Assembly (NCBI RefSeq): GCF_017303055.1 | Contig: NZ_JAEKJT010000004.1 | Coordinates: 372,001-436,000, forward strand | Origin: Halomonas litopenaei | Lineage (GTDB): Bacteria; Pseudomonadota; Gammaproteobacteria; Pseudomonadales; Halomonadaceae | Direction of reading: 5' to 3' | DNA length: 64,000 nt | Shown here: positions 42,520-51,409 of the stretch, one piece after another | Layout of the letters: each line of letters starts with the position of its first letter | Numbering within the stretch: position 1 is the stretch's first letter | The notes under the pieces: model-generated | The model's input: the letters and a program-made list of their open reading frames with translations, nothing else | Told to the model about the DNA's origin: nothing | Database searches by the model: none | Program-made: the position numbers and the translations under genes

Positions 42520-43488
42520 CGCCCTGGTGTGTTCCGCCATAAAGGCATCGACAATGGCGTCAAAGTCGCTATCGCCTACAAAGCCAAGGGCATCTGCCTT
42601 GGCCGTGCGGAAGCGACCCGGCCAGCTGGAGACGATGGCATTCACCCGCTCGTCCGGGCGAAAGCTCACCCGAGCCCGCGCTTCGGCGCCGCCCTTGCGT
42701 TCGAGGGCGTCCAGCATCTCGGCCACGCTGACGGTGATACCCGGCAGCATAAAGGCGCGGAAATCCCCCAGGGAGTCAGCAGCCACCGCCGCCCCATGCA
42801 TCAACGCCTCCACTACCTTGCCCGGCGACATCACGAAGAGCTCGAGCTCTGGGGACACGGGACACACGGCGTCTTCACCATTGAGAGGTTCACGCAGGAT
42901 ACTCGACGCGAAGCTCGACGCCGCCGCGTTGGGCCGCCCCGGGCGAATCACGATCGTCGGCAGACGCAGGACCAAGCCATCGACCAGGCCTCGGCGGCTG
43001 TAATCCTGGATCAACAGCTCGCACATCGCCTTCTGGGAACCATAGGAGCTTTGCGGCCGTAGCGCGGTCATGTCATCGAGCACGTCGGGCAGCTCGCCTC
43101 CATACACCGCCACGGAGCTTGCCATGATCACCCGGGTATCGCTCATCCCGCGCTGATGGCAGCCTTCGAGCAGGCGACGGGTGGCATCAAAGTTGACCGC
43201 TTGACCGAGGGCAAGGTCCGCCTCGGCAGCGGAGCTGACAACCGCCGCCAGGTGATAGATCACCTGTGGCCGGCCTTCCAGCAAGGCATCCCAGGCACCG
43301 TCCTCGGTCAGGTCTCTGGCGGTCGTGGTGATCGCCACTGCCCCTTGCGCGGTCGGGTGGGGCGGCGTGCTCTGGTCGACCAGGGTCAAGCGGGTCAGTG
43401 GCTCGCCACGACACTGCCCGGCCGCCAGCAGCGCCTGGGTCAGGCGCTGGCCAAGAAAACCTGCCGCACCAGTGATCAGAATATGCAT
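42514..43488 (-). CDS. denD: D-erythronate dehydrogenase
   Basis: The 324-residue extended short-chain dehydrogenase/epimerase-fold enzyme has NAD-binding GAAGFLGQRLTQALL near the N-terminus, YHLAAVVSSAAEADLALGQAVN, catalytic SSVAVYGG and Y-GSQ-K (SSYGSQKAMCELL), then RLPTIVIRPGRPNAAASSF. This sequence pattern is that of DenD, which oxidises D-erythronate at C2 to 2-oxo-tetronate. Position downstream of otnI, with stop/start overlapping as TGATG, matches the known D-erythronate catabolic operons. It is the last gene of the operon. Confidence 0.88.
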   Translation of the reverse strand: MHILITGAAGFLGQRLTQALLAAGQCRGEPLTRLTLVDQSTPPHPTAQGAVAITTTARDLTEDGAWDALLEGRPQVIYHLAAVVSSAAEADLALGQAVNFDATRRLLEGCHQRGMSDTRVIMASSVAVYGGELPDVLDDMTALRPQSSYGSQKAMCELLIQDYSRRGLVDGLVLRLPTIVIRPGRPNAAASSFASSILREPLNGEDAVCPVSPELELFVMSPGKVVEALMHGAAVAADSLGDFRAFMLPGITVSVAEMLDALERKGGAEARARVSFRPDERVNAIVSSWPGRFRTAKADALGFVGDSDFDAIVDAFMAEHTRAR

Positions 43489-44303
43489 CAGGGCGTCTCC
43501 TCAGCGTGTCCAGCGATGATCCCATAGGGGCGCGCCCAGCCTAGTCCTGCGACAGTGCCCGCCCCGGGGCGGTACTCGCAGCCGACCCAGCCGTCGTACC
43601 CTTGGGCGTCGAGGTGCTCGAGCAGCGCGCCGATATTCAACTCACCCTGGTCAGGTTCGTGACGTTCCGGCACCCCGGCAATCTGCACATGCCCCACCTG
43701 AGCGAACTGCTGCTCCAGGGTGCGCATCAGATCACCCTGCATGATCTGGCAGTGATAGAGGTCGAACTGCAGGCGCAGGTGCGGCGATCCTACGCGTCGA
43801 ATCACCTCCCGCGCCAACGCCTGGTGCTGCAACAGATAGCCCGGCATGTCGCGCCCATTGATGGGTTCGATCAGCAGCGTGCGCCCGTCCTGGCCACAGC
43901 GCTCAGCGGCGTAGCTCAGGTTATCGACGTAGGTCTTCAGGTAGGCGTCGCGGGTGGCGGGGTCGGCGTTGTCGGGCAACAGCCCGGCCATGGCGTGCAC
44001 CCGCGGGCAGTCCAGCGCCTGCGCATATTCGAGAGCACGTTCCAGTCCGTCGCGAAACGCCTGCTCCCGACCCGGTAGGCCAGCCAAGCCGCGCTCGCCG
44101 GCCTCCCAGTCGCCTGGGGGCAGATTGAACAGCACCTGGGTGAGTCCCTGGTCATCCAGTCGAGCGCGCAGCTCGCTTGCTGGGAAGTCATAGGGAAACA
44201 GATACTCGACACCGCGAAAGCCGGCCTTGGCGGCGGCGGCAAAACGGTCGAGAAAATCGTGCTCCGTAAACATCATGCTGAGATTGGCGGCCAAGCGAAT
44301 CAT
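43488..44303 (-). CDS. otnI: 2-oxo-tetronate isomerase
   Basis: The 271-residue TIM-barrel protein is of the hydroxypyruvate-isomerase/xylose-isomerase-like family. Its opening, [21 protein letters not shown], is typical. Catalytic metal-site residues are in [16 protein letters not shown] (Glu), [15 protein letters not shown] (Asp, His), [13 protein letters not shown] and [13 protein letters not shown] (Glu). OtnI isomerises 2-oxo-tetronate to 3-oxo-tetronate, the substrate of OtnK. The assignment over plain hydroxypyruvate isomerase (Hyi) rests on its place between otnC and denD. Confidence 0.88.
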   Translation of the reverse strand: MIRLAANLSMMFTEHDFLDRFAAAAKAGFRGVEYLFPYDFPASELRARLDDQGLTQVLFNLPPGDWEAGERGLAGLPGREQAFRDGLERALEYAQALDCPRVHAMAGLLPDNADPATRDAYLKTYVDNLSYAAERCGQDGRTLLIEPINGRDMPGYLLQHQALAREVIRRVGSPHLRLQFDLYHCQIMQGDLMRTLEQQFAQVGHVQIAGVPERHEPDQGELNIGALLEHLDAQGYDGWVGCEYRPGAGTVAGLGWARPYGIIAGHAEETP

Positions 44304-44413
44304 CGGGCGCTCCTGCTGCTGTCGTTGTCGTTATCGCTGTCATCGCCCCGGCACCCTGCAACTGGCACCTCACATCTGATCTGGCGCCCATAACGGGCAC
44401 CGGGGCGGCAGAC

Positions 44414-45061
44414 TCAGTCCCGCGGGAAGCGCGCCTCCAGCTCGGCGACCTGCTCCGGGGTCAGGCCTCGGGGATTCTGCCCGCGCAACAGCAAGAATAG
44501 CTTGGCGGTCTCCTCGAGCTCTTCGGTGGCGTACACCGCCGCCTCCAAGGACTTGCCGGCCACCACCGGCCCGTGGTTGGCCAGCAGTACCGCGCTATGC
44601 TTGCCCGCCAGTCCCCTGACAGCATCTCCCAGCGCCGGATCTCCCGGTACATGGTAGGGCACCAGCGGCAAGCGACCGACACGCATCACATAGTAGGCGG
44701 TCAGCGGTGGAATGCAGTCGCAGTGATCGACGTCCGGCAGGCAGGATACCGCCACCGAATGGGTCGAGTGCAGGTGCACGATGGCCTCGGACTGGGGCCG
44801 CTCGGCGTACATCGCCATGTGCAGAAAGCTTTCCTTGGTCGGCTTGTCGCCGCCGAGCCACTCGCCGCTTGCTGACAGCGTCGAAATGGTCGCTGGGTCC
44901 AGGCGTCCAAGACAGGCGTTGGTCGGCGTCATCAGCCAGCCCCCATCGTCCAGGCGCACGCTGATGTTGCCACTGGAGCCCATGGTCAGCCCGCGGTCGA
45001 ACAGTGACTTGCCGTAGGTGGCGATCTGTTCACGCAGGCGGTTGACGTCGCGAGTGCTCAT
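44414..45061 (-). CDS. otnC: 3-oxo-tetronate 4-phosphate decarboxylase
   Basis: The 215-residue class II aldolase/adducin-fold enzyme has GSSGNISVRL near residue 28, catalytic glutamate in TKESFLHMAMY, metal-binding HLHSTHSV and ANHGPVVAG. OtnC decarboxylates 3-oxo-tetronate 4-phosphate to dihydroxyacetone phosphate, feeding glycolysis. The gene start overlaps the otnK stop (ATGA on the minus strand), coupling the kinase with the decarboxylase. A fuculose-phosphate-aldolase-like role is excluded mainly by context. A 110-bp gap separates it from otnI. Confidence 0.9.
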   Translation of the reverse strand: MSTRDVNRLREQIATYGKSLFDRGLTMGSSGNISVRLDDGGWLMTPTNACLGRLDPATISTLSASGEWLGGDKPTKESFLHMAMYAERPQSEAIVHLHSTHSVAVSCLPDVDHCDCIPPLTAYYVMRVGRLPLVPYHVPGDPALGDAVRGLAGKHSAVLLANHGPVVAGKSLEAAVYATEELEETAKLFLLLRGQNPRGLTPEQVAELEARFPRD

Positions 45062-46350
45062 CGGGTCGCCTCCTCGAGCACGGCAAAGCCGCGGGTAAAG
45101 ATATCGATACCCCCAAAGTTGCCCGACTTCAGCGCCAGCGACAGCGTTCCTGCTGCCACACTGGCCTGGGTCCAGGGCACGCCAGCATCGATCTGTGGGC
45201 CAATTCGCAGCCGATCCAGCGACAGCGCCGACACCACCGCGCCGGAGGTCTCGCCCCCCGCGACCAGCAGACGGCCAACGCCTTCCGCCACCAGGGTGGT
45301 CGCCAGTGAGGCCAGGGCCCGCTCGACCAGTTCACCGGCCCGGGCCACCCCTAGCTGCTGCTGAGCCGCCTTGACGCGATCAGGCGCCGCGGAGGCATAC
45401 ACCAGCACGGGCTCGTCGGGGGACTCCGCATGCTGTCGGCGCACAAAGTCGAGCGCCTCGGCGATGGGCTGGTCACCCTGCGCCAGGGACAGTGGGTCCA
45501 GGGCAAATCCTGGGCGATGCTCGAGAAAGTGCTCGACCTGAGCGAGGGTTGCCTGCGAACAGCTACCCGACAGCACCAGTGACCGCCCCTGGGCCGGCGC
45601 CAGTCGCGCCGCATCCTCAACCGGTGCCAACCAGCCCTTGCGCCGATACTCTGCCGGCAACGCCTGACCAAGGCCGGACCCACCGGTCACCAGGGGCAGC
45701 TCTACGGTCGCTGCGGCCAGCACGTCCAGATCATCGTCATCCAGCGTATCGCAGATGACGTGGCGCACTCCGCTGGCATCGAGCTCACCCAGGCGACGGC
45801 GGCATGCCTCGGCGCCAGCGCGAATGACCGCGTGGGAAACGAGCCCTACCGGATGCGAGGTCTGGGCCCCCAAGACCCTGACCAGGTCGGCATCGGTCAT
45901 GGGATTGAGCGGATGATCCTGCATCCCGCTGTCGTTGAGCAGGCGATCTCCGACGAACAGATGTCCTTGGTAGACGGTGCGCCCCGTGGTGGGAAAGGCC
46001 GGAACCATCACCGTCTGCCGCCCGCCAAGACGCTCTAGCAGGGCATCGGCGACAGGCCCGATATTGCCCTCGGCGGTGGAGTCGAAGGTCGAGCAGTACT
46101 TGAAGAAGACTTGCCGCACGCCCTGCCCGCGCAGCCAGTCCAGTGCCGCCAGGCTGTCCTTGAGGGCCTCATCGAGTGCACAGCTGCGTGACTTGAGCGC
46201 CACGACAACGGCGTCGACGCCCTCGGGCAGGGGCTTGCCGGTGGGGTCCCCCAGTATCTGGACGGTGCGCATGCCCGAGCGCACCAGGTTATTGGCCAGA
46301 TCGGTGGCTCCCGTGAAATCGTCGGCAATAGCGCCGAGTACCAGGCTCAT
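45058..46350 (-). CDS. otnK: 3-oxo-tetronate kinase
   Basis: The 430-residue DUF1537 kinase has an N-terminal domain beginning LGAIADDFTGATDLANNLVRSGMRT and FFKYCSTFDSTAEGNIGPVADALL. The C-terminal ATP domain has LVLSGSCSQATLAQV and LVAGGETSGAVVSAL. It phosphorylates 3-oxo-tetronate at C4. Grouping with OtnC, OtnI, LtnD and DenD makes the specific name well supported. Compare the separate DUF1537 protein at 29354, which lies with a RuBisCO-like gene. Confidence 0.92.
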   Translation of the reverse strand: MSLVLGAIADDFTGATDLANNLVRSGMRTVQILGDPTGKPLPEGVDAVVVALKSRSCALDEALKDSLAALDWLRGQGVRQVFFKYCSTFDSTAEGNIGPVADALLERLGGRQTVMVPAFPTTGRTVYQGHLFVGDRLLNDSGMQDHPLNPMTDADLVRVLGAQTSHPVGLVSHAVIRAGAEACRRRLGELDASGVRHVICDTLDDDDLDVLAAATVELPLVTGGSGLGQALPAEYRRKGWLAPVEDAARLAPAQGRSLVLSGSCSQATLAQVEHFLEHRPGFALDPLSLAQGDQPIAEALDFVRRQHAESPDEPVLVYASAAPDRVKAAQQQLGVARAGELVERALASLATTLVAEGVGRLLVAGGETSGAVVSALSLDRLRIGPQIDAGVPWTQASVAAGTLSLALKSGNFGGIDIFTRGFAVLEEATR

Positions 46351-46441
46351 GCGAGATCCTCTTTAACACCATCAAAGTGACAAACGCGAGGGGCAGAGAC
46401 AGCGGGAACAAGCGCGCTGCTCACAACGACGGAACCGACCG

Positions 46442-47389
46442 TCACTGCGCCGACTCGTCATTGGCGGCAGGCAGCGCCACGCCCCCCGTTGCAGCATAGA
46501 CCTTGACCACCGCTGAATCGTCCTCGCGCCCCAGCCCCATGCCGCTGGCAGCGGTAAACTGCTGCAGCGCGCTGGAGGCCACAGGCATCGCCAGACGCAG
46601 CTCACGGCCGGTGTCGTGCACGATATTCAGGTCCTTGACGAAGATGTCGACCGCCGACAGCGGCCGGTAATCCCCGTCGAGAATGTGGGGTACGCGATTT
46701 TCGAACATCCAGGAATTGCCCGCCGACTGAGTGATCACCCGGTAAAGCGCGCGGCCATCGATGCCCATCCTGAGCCCCAATGCCATGGCCTCGGCGGCGG
46801 CGGCGATATGTACGCCGGCCAGGTGCTGGTTGACCAGCTTCACGCTTGAGCCCGGGCCGGGAACATCGCCCAGGTGATGCACGGTAGCGGCCATCGCATC
46901 GAGTACCGGTGCGGCCTTGGCGAAGGCCTGGGGCGTCCCGGATGCCATCACCGACAGCTCCCCCGTGGCCGCCTTGGCCGCACCACCGCTGATCGGCGCA
47001 TCCAGCATCAAAAGCCCCGCCTGATCCAGCCGCTGACCCAGTGCCTCGGCCACGCTGGGCGCTACCGTCGCGCACTGAATCACCAGACTCCCCGCGGCTA
47101 GCTGGGTCGCCAGCCCGTCGTCTTTGTCTTTGCCATCGCCAAACAGCACCGACATCACCTGGTCGGCATTGACCACGACCAGCAGTATCACGTCGCAACG
47201 CGGGGCCAGCGCGGAGGCTTCCGCCACACATTGGCCCCCTTCGTCCTCGAAGGTCTTGCGCGACGCGGCAGACACATCACAGCCGACGACCTCGAGACCT
47301 GCGCGCTTGAGGCTTCTGGCGATGCCCATCCCCATGGCACCGAGTCCAACCACACCGCACACAGGCAATCCTGAAGACGCGTCGCTCAT
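46442..47389 (-). CDS. ltnD: L-threonate dehydrogenase
   Basis: The 315-residue beta-hydroxyacid dehydrogenase has the Rossmann motif GVVGLGAMGMGIARSL, the substrate loop DAPISGGAAKAATGELSVMASG, and the catalytic lysine in GSSVKLVNQHLAGVHI. LtnD oxidises L-threonate to 2-oxo-tetronate, giving the operon a second entry besides DenD. ATG 47389 is preceded by GGGAG on its strand; the ORF extends upstream to 47479 across the operator and is rejected. It is the first gene of the operon, directly downstream of the palindrome at 47435-47452. Confidence 0.9.
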   Translation of the reverse strand: MSDASSGLPVCGVVGLGAMGMGIARSLKRAGLEVVGCDVSAASRKTFEDEGGQCVAEASALAPRCDVILLVVVNADQVMSVLFGDGKDKDDGLATQLAAGSLVIQCATVAPSVAEALGQRLDQAGLLMLDAPISGGAAKAATGELSVMASGTPQAFAKAAPVLDAMAATVHHLGDVPGPGSSVKLVNQHLAGVHIAAAAEAMALGLRMGIDGRALYRVITQSAGNSWMFENRVPHILDGDYRPLSAVDIFVKDLNIVHDTGRELRLAMPVASSALQQFTAASGMGLGREDDSAVVKVYAATGGVALPAANDESAQ

Positions 47390-47704
47390 GTTGCACTCCC
47401 GAGAAGTTGTCGTGGCGAATGACGTTGAGATTTGAATGTTAGCGCTAACATTTGTAGTCGAGAGCCCTCTCAAGCACAAGTGTCAGACGCATCACATCGA
47501 CCATGGTCTAATCCCAGGAGCGGCGTCTTAACCGCCATCCTCAACGGCCCTTCAAGGGCAGACCGGCCTGCCTATCCAGCGCAGCCAAGCCCTCTCGGCG
47601 TGAGGAACAGCACTCAAGGTCCTCAAGACGACCGGTTCGGCATAAAATAGACATAGGTGGCCATAAGGCGGGCATAGCCATAAGCAGCGCCCAACAGGGA
47701 GAGC
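47390..47704. other. Divergent regulatory region between ltnD and the LacI-type regulator
   Basis: This 315-bp region contains the 18-bp palindrome near the ltnD side. The rest holds no further recognisable repeat or gene. The regulator's own promoter should lie in the right half; TAAAATAGACAT around 47643 is a possible -10 area. Confidence 0.5.
47435..47452. promoter_or_regulatory. Perfect 18-bp palindromic operator, LacI/GntR-like
   Basis: AATGTTAGCGCTAACATT is fully self-complementary and has the central CG flanked by TTAG/CTAA typical of LacI-family sites (compare the GntR site TGTTACCGGTAACA). It lies 46 bp upstream of the ltnD start, where bound repressor would block transcription of the operon. 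Confidence 0.8.
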
Positions 47705-48739
47705 ATGATGAGTGAGCCACAAGGCGGCGACCGGCGACGGCGCAAGGGACTTGATAACCCCACCCTGGACGACGTCGCGCGGGAAGCGGGGGTATCGGCC
47801 ATCACCGTCTCCCGCGCCATCCACCGTCCCGACAGCGTGCGCGAGGCCACCCGCGAGAAAGTGGAAGCGGCTATCGCCAAGGTCGGCTACGTCCCCAATA
47901 TGGTCGCTGGCACCCTGGCCTCGGCCAGCTCGCGATTTATTCCTGTCATCGTGCCGTCGCTGTCCAACGTGGTGTTCGTCGAAGTCATCCAGGGACTCCA
48001 GGCCGTCTTTGACCAGCACGGGTATCAGATGCTGCTGGGCAATACCGACTACAGCATGGAGCGCGAAGAGGAGCTGATCCGCACCTTCCTTGGCTGGTCC
48101 CCCACCGCCCTGGTGACCACCGGCCTGCGTCACCGGGAGGGACTGAGCGAGCTGCTCAAGCGCTTCCCCCGCCCGCTGGTGGAGATCATGGAACTGGGCC
48201 AGGCAGTGGACATGAACGTGGGCATGGACCATCAACGGGCCGGCGCCACCATGGCCGACCACTTGCTGGCCCAGGGCTACCGCCACATCGTGTTTGCCGG
48301 CACTCGACTCGCGCATAACTATCGCGCCGCCCAGCGCTACGAAGGCCATCGCTCACGCCTGATCAGCGAAGGCCTGGATGCCCCCTTGATGGAATGGCAG
48401 CAGGACAGCCACTACGACCTCGGCGGTGCAGCGCTGGACGAAATACGCCGCCAATACCCGCAGGTCGAGGCCATCCACTTCATCGATGACGTAATGGCAT
48501 CCGGTGCCTTGCTCGAAGCACAGCGCCAGGGCCTGCGCGTGCCCGACGACATCGCTATCGCAGGTTTTACCGGACTGCCCTTCGCACGCGCCCTGATTCC
48601 CCGCCTGACGACCATTGTCTCCCCCCGCGAAGCCATCGGACGCCTGGCCGCCCATCAGATCATCGATCGCCTGGAGGGTCGCCAGCCAGAGGCCTGCATC
48701 GACGTCGGCTTTACGCTGCAAAGAGGCGAAAGCACATAA
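47705..48739 (+). CDS. LacI-family transcriptional regulator (GntR-like)
   Basis: The 344-residue repressor has a helix-turn-helix and hinge (PTLDDVAREAGVSAITVSRAIHRPDSVREATREKVEAAI, then GYVPNMVAGTLAS) and a periplasmic-binding-like effector domain (IPVIVPSLSNVVFVEVIQGLQ). The SAITVSR recognition helix is that of the GntR/IdnR group, which fits the TTAGCGCTAA-type palindrome found 253 bp away. It is divergent from ltnD-otnKCI-denD and most likely represses it, with a tetronate intermediate as inducer. GGGAGA precedes ATG-ATG (47705 and 47708). Confidence 0.92.
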   Translation: MMSEPQGGDRRRRKGLDNPTLDDVAREAGVSAITVSRAIHRPDSVREATREKVEAAIAKVGYVPNMVAGTLASASSRFIPVIVPSLSNVVFVEVIQGLQAVFDQHGYQMLLGNTDYSMEREEELIRTFLGWSPTALVTTGLRHREGLSELLKRFPRPLVEIMELGQAVDMNVGMDHQRAGATMADHLLAQGYRHIVFAGTRLAHNYRAAQRYEGHRSRLISEGLDAPLMEWQQDSHYDLGGAALDEIRRQYPQVEAIHFIDDVMASGALLEAQRQGLRVPDDIAIAGFTGLPFARALIPRLTTIVSPREAIGRLAAHQIIDRLEGRQPEACIDVGFTLQRGEST

Positions 48740-48786
48740 ACAAATGGGTGATAAAAAACACATGAAACACTGAGCCGACTCGCTAG

Positions 48787-48930
48787 TTGGCCCCCCCGAG
48801 CTCACCGTATGACGCACGGGAGGAGATCGGCAGGCTGTTCATCGGTCGCAGTGCCTGGCGCGCCGAAGGCCTGGTCCAGATCGCCGAGAAGGCGCTACGC
48901 TCCCGCTTCGGCGAAGCCGGATCCGACTGA
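48787..48930 (+). pseudogene. Possible gene remnant, 47-codon fragment
   Basis: After a TAG at 48784 the frame reads LAPPSSPYDAREEIGRLF, then RSAWRAEGLVQIAEKALRSR, to TGA at 48928. The second half looks like genuine protein (amphipathic helices, balanced charges) but there is no start codon other than TTG, no ribosome site and no recognisable full-length family. It may be the decayed 3' end of a lost gene. The sequence could equally be chance in GC-rich DNA. Confidence 0.25.
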
Positions 48931-48934
48931 CCGT

Positions 48935-49405
48935 CTAGCCCAGGTCGCGGCGCATGATGGTCACGCGCTCCCCCAGGTAGTCGACATCCTCGACGGCTTC
49001 CCATCCGCCCCGCCGATACAGCGACTGCTGGTCGGGTGTGTAGAGGTGCAGCCGTGCGATGCCGTGCTCACGGGCTTCCTGTTCGACGCGTCGAACCAGG
49101 GCCGAGGCGATGCCCTGCCCACGCTGCTCCGGCGGCACGAACACCGATGCGAGCCAGGGGCCCAGTTCCCGCCGAATGCTCATGTCATCCGGCGACAGGC
49201 TGGCGGTGCCCAGTGGCTGGCCGCCCGCCATCGCCACGAATACCGAGGGGACCCCGTCGGGGCCGCACAGCTCGGCGGTGGCTTCGCGCCAGCTCTGCAG
49301 AGTGGCGTCCTGGTGCTGGTGGCCCCAAGCGCCGAAGGTCCAGCCAGCGACCTGATCGAGATGTGGCGAGTCGGCCCGCAGCCGCTCGATGACGTAATGG
49401 CTCAC
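48935..49405 (-). CDS. GNAT-family N-acetyltransferase
   Basis: The 156-residue protein has the acetyl-CoA motif A block LGPWLASVFVPPEQRGQGIASALVRRVEQEA with Q-R-G-x-G-I/A, and motif B LHLYTPDQQSLYRRGGWEAVEDVDYLG. The substrate is unknown. The open frame begins at 49471, but GTG 49405 (then SHYVIERL) has GGGAG eight bases upstream, giving a typical GNAT length. It stands alone between a putative gene remnant and zapE. Confidence 0.85.
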   Translation of the reverse strand: MSHYVIERLRADSPHLDQVAGWTFGAWGHQHQDATLQSWREATAELCGPDGVPSVFVAMAGGQPLGTASLSPDDMSIRRELGPWLASVFVPPEQRGQGIASALVRRVEQEAREHGIARLHLYTPDQQSLYRRGGWEAVEDVDYLGERVTIMRRDLG

Positions 49406-49517
49406 CTGCTCACTCCCTGTGTGACATGTCCCTGGCCCGCCCTGGGGGCCGGGTCCCGTGACGAAAAACATGATGCGTGCCGCCCTGGGGATTCACTCAG
49501 CCCCGGCGCCTCGCCCA

Positions 49518-50732
49518 CTATCGATGCGCAAAGCGCTCAAGCTGCATTTCCCCAAGCCGGCTTAGCGTACGCTGAAACGCAAAGGACAGGTAACCGTGGG
49601 AGTACAGTGATGGCATCGGCACGGCTGCCTCAATGACCAGCGGCACACGTCGGTCATAGCACTCGTCCACCAGCGCAATGAAGCGCCGCACGCTGTCGTC
49701 CTTGATGCTCAAGGGTGGCAGCTCACGCTCCCCTGCCGATACCTGCTCGCTGGCATCTTCGGTGCCGCGAGCCAGGGCACGCGGCCGGGTAGACGGGGAA
49801 CGCGCGGATGGCGCTTGCTCAGGTTCAGGCTCTTGCTCGGTAGCCAGACAGGGCACGGCGCCCAGCAGCAGTACATCGAAGCGGTCGCATAGTTCGATAA
49901 AGTCCAGTGCCGATAGTGGCGCCTCACACAGCTGCGCGAAATCCCCATACAACACCCGCTGGGCGGCTCCACGAAGGCACAGCGCTCGTCCGCGCAGCTC
50001 CAGCGAGCAGGAACGTGCGTGCTCGCCGGAAAGTGCCACGAAATGCTGCGGCAACACGCTGCTTTCTCCCGGCTGACGCACAAAATAGCGTTGATGGGGC
50101 GCCCCAGGGTGGTGGCGATGGTCCTGACCACCATCGAGCTCCATCACCTCGAGATGCGTCTCCATCGTCGCGATGGCTGGCAGCAGTCGCTCCCGATTGA
50201 AACCGCCGGGGTAGAGTCCCGACGGCGGCTGATTGGACGTTGCCACCATCACCAGACGCCGCGCCAACAGGCGCTCGATCACGCCTCCCAAAAGAATCGC
50301 ATCCGCAATGTCGTCGACGTATACCTCATCGAGGCACAGCACCCGCACCTGTGCCGCCAGTTCATCGGCCAGCAGTGTCAACGGGTCTGGCTGGCCCCTC
50401 AGTTGAAACTGGCGCTGGTGCACCCAGCGCATGAAGTGATGAAAATGCCAGCGTCTGGCGGGCACCGGACAGCGCTCGACAAACTGATCCATCAGCCAGG
50501 TCTTGCCGCGGCCCACCGGCCCCCACAGATAGCAGCCCCGTGCAGGTTGTTCGTCCCGCAACGCCTTGAGCAGTTGATCGAGGGAGGCGATCGCCCGAGT
50601 CTGAGCGGCATCGGCAACAATCTGACCGGTATCGACCCATCTCGCGTAGTCGTCAGCCAGTGGCGATACGCCTTCTGCATCAGACGAGGCCCCCGCCAGC
50701 GCCTTCTGGCAGGAGGGTGCGACCCTCTCCAT
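49518..50732 (-). CDS. zapE: ZapE/AFG1-family ATPase
   Basis: The 404-residue AAA+-like ATPase has Walker A GPVGRGKTWLMD near residue 70, Walker B VLCLDEVYVDDIADAIL, a sensor-type VATSNQPPSGLYPGG, and the C-terminal VIEAAVPMPSLYSHGYLSFAFQRTLSRL. ZapE associates with the Z-ring in E. coli and AFG1 with membrane-protein quality control. Between LLGAVPCLATEQE and LPPLSIKDDSVRRFIAL there is an inserted, low-complexity stretch of about 45 residues rich in Pro/Glu/Ser/Arg that I do not expect in the family. ATG 50732 is supported by GGGAGG; the upstream frame to 50825 is rejected. Confidence 0.88.
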   Translation of the reverse strand: MERVAPSCQKALAGASSDAEGVSPLADDYARWVDTGQIVADAAQTRAIASLDQLLKALRDEQPARGCYLWGPVGRGKTWLMDQFVERCPVPARRWHFHHFMRWVHQRQFQLRGQPDPLTLLADELAAQVRVLCLDEVYVDDIADAILLGGVIERLLARRLVMVATSNQPPSGLYPGGFNRERLLPAIATMETHLEVMELDGGQDHRHHPGAPHQRYFVRQPGESSVLPQHFVALSGEHARSCSLELRGRALCLRGAAQRVLYGDFAQLCEAPLSALDFIELCDRFDVLLLGAVPCLATEQEPEPEQAPSARSPSTRPRALARGTEDASEQVSAGERELPPLSIKDDSVRRFIALVDECYDRRVPLVIEAAVPMPSLYSHGYLSFAFQRTLSRLGEMQLERFAHR

Positions 50733-50912
50733 GTCCTGTCCTCCCTTGCCGTGGACCTGACGCCACGTGGTGGCTTCAGCCGGGTATTGGCTATCTCGAT
50801 TCCTGCCGCGTACCGCTACTCCCAAAGGGCGAGGGTTGCCGATGGGAATGCAAGCCCAGCTGGACTATAGTGGCGCGTCACTGTTCCCGCGTCGATCTTC
50901 AGGCTAGCGACC

Positions 50913-51341
50913 ATGTCATCCACACCTCACAGGCTCCGATTATCGCCACGCTTCCAGCGTCGGGTCTGCCTGTTGGCCGTGGCCGCCATGCTGATGCTGT
51001 TCGTCGGCCCCTTGGCCAGTCAGCTGCAGCGACTGCTGGAGCCTCCCGCGGTCTCTTTGCACCATCACCACCATGCCCATGGTGGCGCACTGACGTCGGA
51101 CGAAACCGCGGTCCAGACCGAGAGCACATCACTGGATGCGGGCCATAACCATCTCGCCGCTTGCGGTTATTGCGTGCTGTTCGCTCAGGTGCCAGCGCTG
51201 TCGATGATAGCGGTGACGGCACTCGCCGGCGCCGCCCCCCGCGCCCCACCTGGCCCGTCGACGTTCAGGGCATTCCTGCCGCTGCTGCAGCGATTCACGC
51301 TGCCGACACCGCGCGCCCCTCCCGGTCGTTCCGTCCGCTGA
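50913..51341 (+). CDS. DUF2946 family small membrane/exported protein
   Basis: The 142-residue protein has an N-terminal hydrophobic helix (VCLLAVAAMLMLFVGPLAS), a histidine-rich segment VSLHHHHHAHGG near residue 48, and the DUF2946 motif HLAACGYCVLFAQVPAL with a C-x-x-C pair. The C-terminus is proline-rich. Family members often accompany copper- or iron-related membrane genes, and the polyhistidine and CGYC point to metal binding. It is 68 bp upstream of the PepSY protein. No clear ribosome site precedes the ATG. Confidence 0.75.
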   Translation: MSSTPHRLRLSPRFQRRVCLLAVAAMLMLFVGPLASQLQRLLEPPAVSLHHHHHAHGGALTSDETAVQTESTSLDAGHNHLAACGYCVLFAQVPALSMIAVTALAGAAPRAPPGPSTFRAFLPLLQRFTLPTPRAPPGRSVR

Positions 51342-51409
51342 ACGAGGCATCGCCCTCTCCTGGCCATGGCTGCCTGTCACGGCCTCCACCGGATTTCACG
51401 AGAACGACC

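Noticed and set aside
51161..51409. N-terminal extension of the PepSY protein
   Set aside because: It overlaps the DUF2946 gene and is Arg/Pro-rich; the family begins at the first membrane helix after ATG 51410.
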